Shown piece by piece: positions 10,437-19,900 of a DNA stretch of 64,000 nt (position 1 is the first letter of the stretch; every line of letters begins with the position of its first letter). Both the position numbers and the translations under genes were made by a program. The notes under the pieces were generated by a model, which ran no database searches, was not told the DNA's origin, and worked only from the letters and a program-made list of their open reading frames with translations. Source of the DNA: Robiginitalea aurantiaca (GTDB lineage: Bacteria > Bacteroidota > Bacteroidia > Flavobacteriales > Flavobacteriaceae); assembly GCF_030380815.1 (NCBI RefSeq), contig NZ_JAUDUY010000001.1, positions 682,001 through 746,000 on the forward strand. The letters are read 5' to 3'.

Positions 10437-12155
10437 ATGGGCGGATTAGGAACACTGGACCTGGTAGTCATAGTTGTCTACCTGGTGGGCATCATTATCT
10501 ATGGTATTTCAAAATCCAAAAGAAGCAGTTCTGAGGACTATTTTCTAGGGGGTAGGACAATGACCTGGCCCATTGTGGGTATTGCCCTCTTTTCCGCCAA
10601 CATATCCAGTTCAACCCTTGTAGGCCTGGCTTCCGATGGTTTTCAGACCAATATAAACGTCTATAACTACGAATGGTACGCCGTTGTTATTCTAATCTTC
10701 TTTTCCATTTTTTTCCTGCCCTTTTATTTGAAATCGGGGGTATATACCATGCCTGAATTTTTGCAACGGCGTTACGACAAACGCTCCAGGTATTACTTCT
10801 CGCTGATTACGATAATTGGCAATGTAATGGTGGATACCGCTGCCGGCCTATATGTGGGAAGCATTGTCCTTAAGTTGCTCTTCCCGGAAACAAGCTCAAC
10901 GGTGATCATCATTATCCTGGCCGTGGCCGCAGCGGCGTACACAATCCCCGGAGGACTGAATTCGGTTATTCAAACCGAAGTGATACAAGCCATTTTACTC
11001 ATTATAGGTTCTTGTCTGCTGACGTATTTTGCTTTTGAGGAACTCGGGGGAGGGTGGCAAACCATGATGGACCGCCTGGATGTGATGCTTGCTTCAGGAG
11101 AGGTTAATTTCGGTGACAGGGCAGCTGAAGGGAAGTACATTCCCCAGAACTCCGGTGAGGTCTTCAGTTTGGTGCGTCCTAACAATGATGAGTTCATGCC
11201 CTGGTGGGGACTGATTTCAGGTGTTGCGCTCCTCGGCTTTTACTTCTGGGCAAATAACCAGTTTATGGTCCAGCGTGTATTAGGTGCCAAAGATCTGAAT
11301 CACGGCAGGTGGGGGGCTCTTTTTGCCGGCTTCCTCAAACTCCCTGTTATCTTTATTATGGTGGTACCGGGCTTATTGGCCCTGTTGCTTTTCAATAATC
11401 TGGACATTTCCAACCTTAACTATCCGCTGGCAACCGGCGGAATGTGCGAAAACCTTTCCGACTGTCCAAATCTGACCTATCCGGTATTGCTCTTCCAGCT
11501 TCTGCCCACGGGAATCCTGGGATTAGTTGTGGCTGGTTTGCTCGCCGCGATGATGTCTTCTGTTTCCGCAACGTTTAACTCGGCTTCCACATTAATTACT
11601 ATGGACTTTATCAGGGAATTCAAACCCCATCTGACCAGTAAACAATTGGTCAGGGCCGGACAGATTTCCACCCTTGTATTAGTGGTCCTTGCCTCCGCAT
11701 GGGTGCCCTTTATCGAAAAGGTAAGTGATTCCCTTTGGGGGTACCTTCAACTTGTTATAGCCTTTACGAGCCCCCCGGTTGTTTCCGCATTTATCCTGGG
11801 CCTGTTCTGGAAGCGCGCGAATGCAAGTGGCGCCTTTGTAAGCCTCATAGTAGGAGGGATTTTCGCCTTGTTAATGATTTTATCCGCGTCTTTTGATCTA
11901 TGGCCGTATCTCAATGATTTCCATTTCCTGGCGAAGGCAAATATTTTGTTTGTGATCAGTGTGCTGATCCATGTTGTAGTTAGTTTATCCACGGCCAGGC
12001 CCGATATTGAAAAGATAGCGGAATACACCTATAAAAAAGAGCTTTTTACATCTGAAACAGAGGAATTAAAAGCCCTTCCATGGTATCAGAACTACCGTTA
12101 TCTCGCAGTGATTTTGCTGATCCTTACCGCTGCGATTGTCATATGGTTCTGGTAG
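10437..12155 (+). CDS. Sodium/solute symporter (SSS family, SglT-like)
   Basis: This 572-residue inner-membrane protein belongs to the sodium:solute symporter family (LeuT fold). About 13-14 hydrophobic segments can be counted. Family landmarks include DYFLGGRTMTWPIVGIALFS in the first broken helix, YTIPGGLNSVIQTEVIQ, and the sodium-site region around AMMSSVSATFNSASTLITMDF. The pattern is closest to the sodium/glucose or galactose (SglT) branch found next to sugar catabolism in Bacteroidota, but no sugar gene is adjacent here, so the substrate is open. The gene stands alone between two non-coding gaps. Confidence 0.9.
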   Translation: MGGLGTLDLVVIVVYLVGIIIYGISKSKRSSSEDYFLGGRTMTWPIVGIALFSANISSSTLVGLASDGFQTNINVYNYEWYAVVILIFFSIFFLPFYLKSGVYTMPEFLQRRYDKRSRYYFSLITIIGNVMVDTAAGLYVGSIVLKLLFPETSSTVIIIILAVAAAAYTIPGGLNSVIQTEVIQAILLIIGSCLLTYFAFEELGGGWQTMMDRLDVMLASGEVNFGDRAAEGKYIPQNSGEVFSLVRPNNDEFMPWWGLISGVALLGFYFWANNQFMVQRVLGAKDLNHGRWGALFAGFLKLPVIFIMVVPGLLALLLFNNLDISNLNYPLATGGMCENLSDCPNLTYPVLLFQLLPTGILGLVVAGLLAAMMSSVSATFNSASTLITMDFIREFKPHLTSKQLVRAGQISTLVLVVLASAWVPFIEKVSDSLWGYLQLVIAFTSPPVVSAFILGLFWKRANASGAFVSLIVGGIFALLMILSASFDLWPYLNDFHFLAKANILFVISVLIHVVVSLSTARPDIEKIAEYTYKKELFTSETEELKALPWYQNYRYLAVILLILTAAIVIWFW

Positions 12156-12174
12156 TTTAAAGTTGGTAATACAA

Positions 12175-12199
12175 GGGGTAGGGGGTATGCCCCCGCCCC
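12175..12199. other. Very G/C-rich hairpin after the symporter gene
   Basis: GGGG-TA-GGGGG and CCCCC-G-CCCC arms pair around a TATG loop, giving nine G-C pairs with one small internal loop. It lies 19 bases after the stop codon. There is no T run, so it may be a 3' stability hairpin or a weak terminator. Confidence 0.5.
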
Positions 12200-12228
12200 C
12201 GGAACTAATTTATATTTCGTTACTGCAT

Positions 12229-12265
12229 ATTCCTTTCAGAATGTCATAACCCTGAAAGAAGGAAT
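12229..12265. repeat. Imperfect inverted repeat in the 12156-12356 gap
   Basis: ATTCCTTTCAG at 12229-12239 pairs with CTGAAAGAAGGAAT at 12252-12265 with a three-base bulge. Together with the preceding G/C hairpin it makes this 200-base gap more structured than the other gaps. The function is unknown; it lies about 90 bases before the hydrolase gene. Confidence 0.4.
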
Positions 12266-12356
12266 TGCTTGAATCCCAGACCTTCTTTAAGGTGGCAATC
12301 GATGTAATTAGGCTTTTATCATTATAAAGAACTACCCCTATTCCAACTTCAGCCTT

Positions 12357-13757
12357 ATGGAAAAGGAACATCTGAATCCTGTGCGGATTTTCGCCATTTG
12401 CCTTATGTGGATATTTTTTTTATCCACACCTACGCTTTTTGCTCAGGTTGAAAGCGCATGGCCGACCGGGAAAGTAATTGACACAGTACATCTGAAGGAT
12501 TCTTCAGGAGATAGTTACTCCCTATACCTTCCCGAGAACTACCAGCCCTCTGTCCCTACTCCGGTACTTTTTGTTTTTGACCCGGCTGCCAGGGGATCCC
12601 TGGGTGTGGACACTTTTCGTGAAGCGGCGGGTTCCCGGGGTTGGATTGTTGTTTGTTCCAATGTGAGCCGAAATGGTCCCTATGAGAAGAATTTTGAACA
12701 GGCCGGCAGCCTTTTTTCAGATGTGTTGACCCGGTTCTCCATAGATCCCGAAATGATTTTTGTAGCTGGTTTTAGTGGTGGGGCCCGATTGGCAACAACG
12801 CTCGCCGTTTTAAGTGGGCAGATTCGCGGAGTGATAGCATGTGGAGCGGCATTCTCCCCTAATGCAGGACAGATGCCGTTACCCGGAGTATCTTTTGCAT
12901 TTACCGGAATTGTAGGTACAAAGGATATGAATTACCAGGAGATTTGGAAGGCGGGTGACTGGCTGGATCGCATTCAGGTGCCACACAGGTTATTCTTTTA
13001 TGATGGTGTACATAGCTGGCCTCCACGAGCTCATCTTCAGCGCGCCATTGATTGGATGATTATGGAGGCACAGGATGTAGGTAATCTGGACACATCGTTG
13101 GTTTTGAATGCTTACGAAACAGACAAAAATATTGCCGATACGCTGTATGCTTCGGGAAGGTTTTATGAAAGTCGCTGGGAGTACCGCCAACTTAAGCAGC
13201 AATACCCTTCCCTCACGGATGCGGACGATACCTCCGAAAGACTCAGCCAAATCGAAAAAAGCAAGGATTTCAAAAAAGAGGAGAAGGCCTTTGAGGAGGT
13301 CAGGGAGACTGAAGATCGTTTGCGAAAGCAGTATTCAGAACGCTTTCGTTCAGAGCTTGATAAAAATCCGCTCTCGGTCAATATTAAATGGTGGTCACAG
13401 CAAATGCAGGTCCTTGAAAAAAAATATGGTGAATCCGAGATTGTGGCTGAAAATAATATGTATGCACGGATAGTAAATCAACTTTTTGCAATGCCCATTG
13501 AAGCCTCAGAGGGCTTTCGCAGAAATGAGGAGGTTGAACGTTCGTTGTATTGCAACGAGTTATTGACCGTTCTATTTCCGGACAATGGGCGTTTTAAGAT
13601 TCGGATGGCTGAGGATTTGGCGCGACTCAACAGGCCCGATAAAATGATAGACATTCTTGAGGATTTACGGGCATCCGGGTATTCCAATACCTCCTATATT
13701 CGAAACAATCGTTTTTTTAAGCCTTACCTGGACCGTCCCGATTTTCCGTTTAAATAG
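12357..13757 (+). CDS. Secreted alpha/beta hydrolase with unknown helical C-terminal half
   Basis: A signal peptide spans about residues 1-29 (FFLSTPTLFAQ). Residues 35-240 look like an alpha/beta hydrolase of the PHB-depolymerase or dienelactone-hydrolase type: the nucleophile elbow GFSGGAR gives Ser140, GTKDM offers Asp190 and GVHSWPP offers His219, a plausible catalytic triad in the right order. Residues 245-466 are strongly helical and charged, with a YESRWEYRQLKQQYP segment resembling TPR units and a probable coiled coil at 285-330. That half is not recognised. The gene is alone on its strand, between the structured gap and a 255-base gap that holds the next promoter. Substrate unknown. 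Confidence 0.65.
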   Translation: MEKEHLNPVRIFAICLMWIFFLSTPTLFAQVESAWPTGKVIDTVHLKDSSGDSYSLYLPENYQPSVPTPVLFVFDPAARGSLGVDTFREAAGSRGWIVVCSNVSRNGPYEKNFEQAGSLFSDVLTRFSIDPEMIFVAGFSGGARLATTLAVLSGQIRGVIACGAAFSPNAGQMPLPGVSFAFTGIVGTKDMNYQEIWKAGDWLDRIQVPHRLFFYDGVHSWPPRAHLQRAIDWMIMEAQDVGNLDTSLVLNAYETDKNIADTLYASGRFYESRWEYRQLKQQYPSLTDADDTSERLSQIEKSKDFKKEEKAFEEVRETEDRLRKQYSERFRSELDKNPLSVNIKWWSQQMQVLEKKYGESEIVAENNMYARIVNQLFAMPIEASEGFRRNEEVERSLYCNELLTVLFPDNGRFKIRMAEDLARLNRPDKMIDILEDLRASGYSNTSYIRNNRFFKPYLDRPDFPFK

Positions 13758-13966
13758 CCGAAAATCACTGTCATTAGGGCAGTTTAAATATTGGTAGTGT
13801 TGTACATTTCGGGAATCCCCCACCCACCCAATGTAAATTTAGGTCTATAGACTGCATACCAAAATCAGTCGGTTCCATTGACCACAACCCGCCAGCCTAA
13901 TCGGGAATCAGGGCTGCTTTTACTGCACTGTTTATATGTTTTCTATCAGGAAGTGGCCCTGGGATA

Positions 13967-13995
13967 TTGTCAAAGGGATAATCCCCTTATTTTTG
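13967..13995 (+). promoter_or_regulatory. Promoter of the malic enzyme gene
   Basis: A TTG at 13967-13969, an 18-base spacer and TATTTTTG at 13988-13995 form a full Bacteroidota promoter. It fixes the start of the next gene, because a longer reading frame beginning at 13878 would contain it. Confidence 0.8.
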
Positions 13996-14012
13996 TAATT
14001 CAAACCCATCTG

Positions 14013-16310
14013 ATGAGCAAAGAAACAAAAAGGCGACAGGCCCTTATTTATCACGCCAAACCCCAACCCGGTAAAATAAAGGTTGTCCCAACTAAACCTT
14101 ACAGTACGCAACGGGATCTGGCGCTCGCCTATTCTCCCGGAGTGGCGGAGCCCTGCAAGGAAATACACAAGGATAAAGACCAGGTCTACAAATACACGGC
14201 AAAGGGAAATATTGTCGCAGTAATCTCCAATGGCACGGCCGTTTTGGGCCTTGGAGATATTGGTCCCGAAGCTTCCAAACCAGTTATGGAAGGTAAATGT
14301 TTGCTGTTCAAGATTTTCGCGGATATCGATGGGATCGATATCGAGCTGGATACAAAGGACGTGGATACTTTTGTCGAAACCGTCAAGACGATGGCTCCGA
14401 CATTTGGCGGGATCAACCTCGAGGACATAAAAGCCCCCGAGGCTTTTGAAATAGAAAGGCGCCTTAAGGAGGAACTGGACATCCCCGTAATGCACGACGA
14501 TCAACATGGTACAGCCATTATTTCTGCTGCGGCCCTCTTGAATGCCCTCGAACTCGCCGGAAAGGAAATTGACAAGGTGCGGATTGTCATCAGCGGTGCG
14601 GGTGCTGCAGCCGTTTCCTGCACCCGACTCTACAAGGCATTCGGTGCAAAGGGAGAGAATATCCTCATGCTGGATAGTAAAGGGGTTATTCGAAAGGATC
14701 GGGAAAACCTGACACCTGAGAAACAGGAATTCGCAACAGAGATGGAATTAGACACCCTGGATGAAGCCCTTGTGGGAGCAGATGTATTTATTGGACTCTC
14801 GGTCGCGGATATAATGACGGCTGAAATGCTGGAGTCCATGGCTGATAACCCCATTGTCTTTGCAATGGCGAATCCCGACCCTGAAATCAGTTACGACCTC
14901 GCTATAAAGACCCGGAAGGATATCATTATGGCTACGGGACGTTCCGATCATCCCAATCAGGTAAACAATGTCCTGGGTTTTCCATTTATTTTCAGGGGTG
15001 CGCTGGATGTGCGGGCGACAAAGATCAACGAGGAGATGAAAATGGCTGCTGTAAAAGCCCTGGCGAATCTGGCGAAACAACCCGTACCCGAACAGGTGAA
15101 TATCGTTTATGGGGAAACCAGACTGGCGTTTAGCCGTGACTACATCATTCCAAAACCCTTTGATCCCAGATTGATTTCTGAAATACCTCCCGCTGTTGCC
15201 AGGGCAGCTATGGAAAGTGGTGTAGCTAAGGAACCGATTACGGACTGGAATCGTTACGAAGCCGAATTGTTAGTTCGCTCCGGGGATGAAAAGAAGGTGA
15301 TGCGCATGCTTATGAATAGGGCTAAGGGCAATCCAAAACGCATCGTTTTTGCTGAGGCGGACCAGTTAGACGTCCTTAAAACCGCACAAATCGCATATGA
15401 AGAGGGAATAGCTCATCCCATCCTGCTCGGAAATCGGACGCTTATTGAAAATCTGATGACGGAACTGGAGTTTGATGCAGACATTCCCATTATCGATAAT
15501 TTCGGAATAGAATCGCTTGAAAAGCGCGAACATTATGCAGAGCGGTATTGGATTGGTCGCAAACGAAGAGGTACCACCCTGTACGGGGCAAATTTAAAAA
15601 TGCGGCATAGGAATTACTTCGGGGCCATGATGGTATTGGAAGGGGATGCAGACGGGATGATTTCAGGATATACCCGAGCCTATTCGACAGTGGTCAAGCC
15701 GATTTTTGAAGTAATCGGACGGGCGGCAGAAGTTGCGCGGGCGGCAACGGTCCACATCATGATTACGCCAAAGGGACCCTATTTTTTAGCGGACACCTCC
15801 ATAATTATCGATCCGACTGCTGAGGAACTTGCAGCTATTGCCCGTATGACTGCAAACCTGGCGGTAGCTTTTGGATTTGAGCCTGTCCTGGCCCTGTTAT
15901 CCTACACCAATTTCGGCTCCTCAGATCACCCGAATGCCCGGAAAGTAAGAAGGGCGGTAGAACTGCTCCACGAACAGGATCCCGTATTGCAGGTTGATGG
16001 AGAGATTCAGGCAGATTACGCGCTGAATCGCGAAATGAATCAGAATCAATTCCCATTTTCAAAATTGGTCGACCGGAAAGTCAATACGTTAATTTTCCCA
16101 AACCTGGAGTCGGCTAACATTACCTATAAACTGTTGAAGGAACTCTATGGGGCAGAGGCTATAGGGCCCATCATGCTGGGGCTTCGCAGGGCCGTACACG
16201 TGATTCCAATGGGTGCATCCGTAGAGGAAATGGTCAATATGACCGCCGTAGCCGTAATCGATGCACAGGAGCGTGAAAAGCGGAAACAGGCACATCTTAA
16301 GAATTCATGA
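14013..16310 (+). CDS. maeB: Malic enzyme-phosphotransacetylase fusion (NADP-dependent malic enzyme MaeB)
   Basis: The enzyme decarboxylates malate to pyruvate with reduction of NADP. Residues 1 to about 430 are the malic enzyme part, with YSPGVAEPC, the metal and substrate region GLGDIGPEASKPVMEGK, and the Rossmann motif ISGAGAAAVSC. Residues 440-765 form a phosphate acetyltransferase-like domain, which in MaeB proteins is usually regulatory and binds acetyl-CoA. The start is set at the ATG at 14013 (MSKETKRRQAL), 17 bases after the promoter; the 45 extra codons in frame upstream look non-coding. It precedes ruvA by 39 bases. Confidence 0.95.
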   Translation: MSKETKRRQALIYHAKPQPGKIKVVPTKPYSTQRDLALAYSPGVAEPCKEIHKDKDQVYKYTAKGNIVAVISNGTAVLGLGDIGPEASKPVMEGKCLLFKIFADIDGIDIELDTKDVDTFVETVKTMAPTFGGINLEDIKAPEAFEIERRLKEELDIPVMHDDQHGTAIISAAALLNALELAGKEIDKVRIVISGAGAAAVSCTRLYKAFGAKGENILMLDSKGVIRKDRENLTPEKQEFATEMELDTLDEALVGADVFIGLSVADIMTAEMLESMADNPIVFAMANPDPEISYDLAIKTRKDIIMATGRSDHPNQVNNVLGFPFIFRGALDVRATKINEEMKMAAVKALANLAKQPVPEQVNIVYGETRLAFSRDYIIPKPFDPRLISEIPPAVARAAMESGVAKEPITDWNRYEAELLVRSGDEKKVMRMLMNRAKGNPKRIVFAEADQLDVLKTAQIAYEEGIAHPILLGNRTLIENLMTELEFDADIPIIDNFGIESLEKREHYAERYWIGRKRRGTTLYGANLKMRHRNYFGAMMVLEGDADGMISGYTRAYSTVVKPIFEVIGRAAEVARAATVHIMITPKGPYFLADTSIIIDPTAEELAAIARMTANLAVAFGFEPVLALLSYTNFGSSDHPNARKVRRAVELLHEQDPVLQVDGEIQADYALNREMNQNQFPFSKLVDRKVNTLIFPNLESANITYKLLKELYGAEAIGPIMLGLRRAVHVIPMGASVEEMVNMTAVAVIDAQEREKRKQAHLKNS

Positions 16311-16349
16311 ACTGCTTTGTAAACTAAGAATAACTCAACCCAAACAACC

Positions 16350-16931
16350 ATGATTCATCACCTTACCGGAAAATTAATTGAAAAGCAACCTACTCATGTT
16401 GTCGTTGAATGTGCCGGGGTAGGCTACTTTTTAAATATTTCACTCAATACCTTTTCCGCAATTCCCGACCAGGAGAATCTCAGGATCCTGACCTATCTGC
16501 AGGTTCGGGAAGATGCACATATTCTCTTTGGTTTTTACAGTGAGGCGGAACGCGAAATATTCAAATTACTCATCTCGGTTTCCGGCGTTGGCACCTCCAC
16601 TGCACGTACCATGCTTTCCTCGATGACTCCTGCTCAAATTCGCGACGCAATCGTAAGCGAAAATGTACCTGCAATACAGGCGGTAAAAGGCATCGGTGCC
16701 AAAACAGCTCAACGTCTGATTCTGGACTTGAGAGACAAGGTTCTCAAAGTTTACGATCTGGACGAAGTTTCCCCTGAATCAGGCAATACAAATAAGGATG
16801 AAGCGTTATCTGCATTAGAGGTTCTTGGTTTCGCCCGTAAGGCGGCGGAAAAGACCGTAGATACAGTTTTACGCCAAGATCCTGCACTAAGCGTAGAGGG
16901 TATTATCAAGAGTGCGCTTAAAAATTTGTAA
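16350..16931 (+). CDS. ruvA: Holliday junction-binding protein RuvA
   Basis: RuvA tetramers bind Holliday junctions and load RuvB. The N-terminal OB-fold begins MIHHLTGKLIEK, helix-hairpin-helix motifs follow in SGVGTSTARTMLSS and VKGIGAKTAQRLILDLRDK, and a short C-terminal domain that touches RuvB ends the protein at 193 residues. It sits between maeB and sprA, an order shared by many flavobacteria, and is five bases upstream of sprA. Confidence 0.97.
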   Translation: MIHHLTGKLIEKQPTHVVVECAGVGYFLNISLNTFSAIPDQENLRILTYLQVREDAHILFGFYSEAEREIFKLLISVSGVGTSTARTMLSSMTPAQIRDAIVSENVPAIQAVKGIGAKTAQRLILDLRDKVLKVYDLDEVSPESGNTNKDEALSALEVLGFARKAAEKTVDTVLRQDPALSVEGIIKSALKNL

Positions 16932-16936
16932 AACGT

Positions 16937-19900
16937 TTGAAAACAGGGGCATCTAAATTTTTCAGATCCTTTTGCAAACCGTTATTCTTCCTGACTTTTC
17001 TGTTGGTGACCTCCCTTGGGATGGTTCGTGGACAGGAAGTCGCACCAACTGAGGCAGATTCTGTTAAAACCGGAGTTGACCTGGGTAGGATGCGTATGGA
17101 GAATCCGGAAAGCATCGTCTCCAAATATACCTATGATCCAAAACTGGACAGGTATATCTACACGGAATCCGTGGGGGAGTATGATATTTCCTACCCAATA
17201 ATCCTCACCCCCGAACAGTATCTGGAAATGGTCCGTCAATCGGATATGAAATCCTACTTCAAACAGAAGATGGATGCATTTACGGGTAAAAAAGAAGGTA
17301 GTGAAGAGGCCCGTAAGAACCTCCTTCCAAATTTCTATGTCAACAGCAGCTTTTTTGAAACCATTTTCGGTGGAAATTCGATAGAAGTGATACCCCAGGG
17401 TTCTGTTGCCATGGATCTGGGCATCATATGGCAAAAAAATGACAACCCGGCCCTTTCGCCACGAAACAGAACCAACCTCGCCTTTGATTTCGACCAGAGG
17501 ATCAGTCTGAGTATGCTGGGTAAAATCGGGGAACGACTTCAGGTGTCTGCCCAGTACGACACGGAAGCTACCTTTGATTTTCAGAATCTGATCAAATTGG
17601 ATTATACGCCTACGGAAGATGACATCATCCAAAAGATCGAAGTGGGTAATGTGAATATGCCACTGAACAGTTCCCTGGTAACCGGGGCTCAAAGTCTGTT
17701 CGGTGTAAAAACACAACTACAATTTGGAAGAACCACGGTAACTGCGGTGTTCTCCGAACAACGCTCTCAAAACAACACAGTGGTCGCTCAGGGTGGTGGT
17801 ACCCTGAATGAGTACGAACTAACTGCCCTTGATTACGATGAAGACCGGCACTTTTTCCTGGCCCAGTATTTCAGGGATCGATACGATGTGGCCCTCGAAG
17901 ACTATCCATTTATCCGGAGCCAGGTACAGATTACCCGACTTGAAGTCTGGGTAACCAACCGGAGCCAGCAAACTCAGAATGTGCGAAATCTGGTCGCCAT
18001 TCAGGATTTAGGGGAAACCGCTCCTGAGATTACCCGGATTGGGCGTCTGGGAGGTGATCCCCCCGGGTTTTTTGATATTAGTGGTACAAATCCTGACCTG
18101 CCGCGAAATCCCGCCAATGCATATGACCCCGGTCAGATCGATAATGGGGGCGTACTAACAGGTGATGTCCGCGATATTGCCACGGTTAAAAATGCATTTC
18201 AGATCCCTGGCGGCTATACCGCCAACGAGGGTTTTGACTATGCCATTCTCGAAAATGCGCGCAAGCTGGAACCTATAAGGGATTATTCCTTCGATACCCA
18301 ATTGGGGTATATTTCCCTGAACCAAAGACTGAGTAATGACGAGGTCCTCGGGGTGGCTTTTCAATACACTTTTAACGGCGAGGTGTTTCAGGTAGGAGAA
18401 TTCGCAAACGGGTCAATAGACGCAACAACGGTTGATCCGGGAGCAGGGGCCGTACAGGTAAACAACAACACCCTGGTGGTAAAACTGTTAAAAAGTAATA
18501 TCACCAATGTCTCCGATCCTATCTGGGATTTGATGATGAAAAATATTTACGCCACAGGGGCATTTCAACTCGCCCAGGAGGATTTCAGAATGAATATTCT
18601 CTACAATGACCCAACGCCCCGGAATTACATTACCCCTGTTGATCCGGATGATGGGTGGCCTACTACTCCGAAACCCCTCGAAGAGCGAATACTTCTGGAT
18701 GTTTTTAACCTGGATCGCCTCAACGTTTATAACGATGTTCAGCCTGGCGGGGATGGTTTCTTTGATTTTGTCCCGGGGATCACGGTAAACACCCAGAATG
18801 GTCTTATCATTTTCACGAAGGTGGAGCCCTTTGGGGAATACCTGTTCGAACTCCTGGGGGGAGGCGTTTACGATGTCCCGGATGATCAGGGGTACAATCC
18901 AAACCAACAGAAGTACGTATTTCGGAACATGTACATCCAGACCAAGGCTGCCTCCCTTGAAGATGCTGAAAAGAACAGGTTCCGGCTCAAAGGGCAGTAT
19001 AAATCCCAAAGCGGAGGAGGCATACCCATTGGGGCTTTTAACGTGCCTCAGGGTTCTGTGCGTGTAACGGCGGGTGGCCGGCAGTTGCAGGAAGGGATCG
19101 ACTACACGGTCAACTATCAGGCAGGAACTGTACAGATCCTGGATCCAAGTCTGCAGGCCTCAAATGTCCCCATCAATATTTCAGTAGAAAACAATGCGGT
19201 CTTCGGACAGCAGACCCGAAGGTTTACAGGGATAAATCTGGAACACCAGTTCAATGAGAATTTTGTTCTGGGAGGAACACTCCTGAACCTCAACGAACGC
19301 CCACTGACACAAAAGGCCAATTACGGCGTGGAGCCTGTCAATAATTCTGTTTTCGACTTTTATGGAAACTATTCCACAGAGGTGCCATTTCTGACACGTC
19401 TGGCCAATATGCTTCCCAATGTGGATACAGACGTCCCCTCCAATGTTTCCGTAAGGGGAGAAGTAGCCTTTTTACAACCCAATTCTCCAAAAAATGCAGA
19501 TTTCCAGGGAGAGACAACTACCTATCTCGATGATTTTGAAGGGGCCCAGGCCCTGATTGACATACGGGGCTTTCTCGGGTGGTCCCTGGCCAGTACCCCC
19601 CTGGAGTTTCTCGATGGGGGAGAGCAGGATCTCGAAGCCGGCTTTGAACGAGCCAAGCTTGCCTGGTATACCATAGACCCCATATTTTACACAAATCAGC
19701 GTCCTTCGGGCATTACCGATAACGACCTCAGCACCAACCTAACGCGAAGGATATTCGTGGATGAAGTGTTCCCACAGGTAGATATTGCACAGGGGCAAAC
19801 AACGGTACAGAATACCCTTGATATGGCTTTTTATCCGGATCTCAAAGGGCCGTACAATGCCAATCCGAATTTTGAAGGCGAGGCTCCCGGGGAAAAATGG

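Noticed and set aside
13843-13852. Perfect 10-base palindrome GTCTATAGAC before maeB
   Set aside because: It is too short to be significant alone and has no second copy nearby; the GTCTA in it lacks an upstream TTGTAACA at 16 bases.
13878-14012. 45-codon N-terminal extension of the malic enzyme frame
   Set aside because: It contains a full promoter (TTG-N18-TATTTTTG at 13967-13995), and the normal family N terminus starts at the ATG at 14013.
16982-17716. 244-codon open frame on the minus strand at the sprA start
   Set aside because: It covers the signal peptide and conserved N terminus of sprA and shows no domain or promoter of its own.
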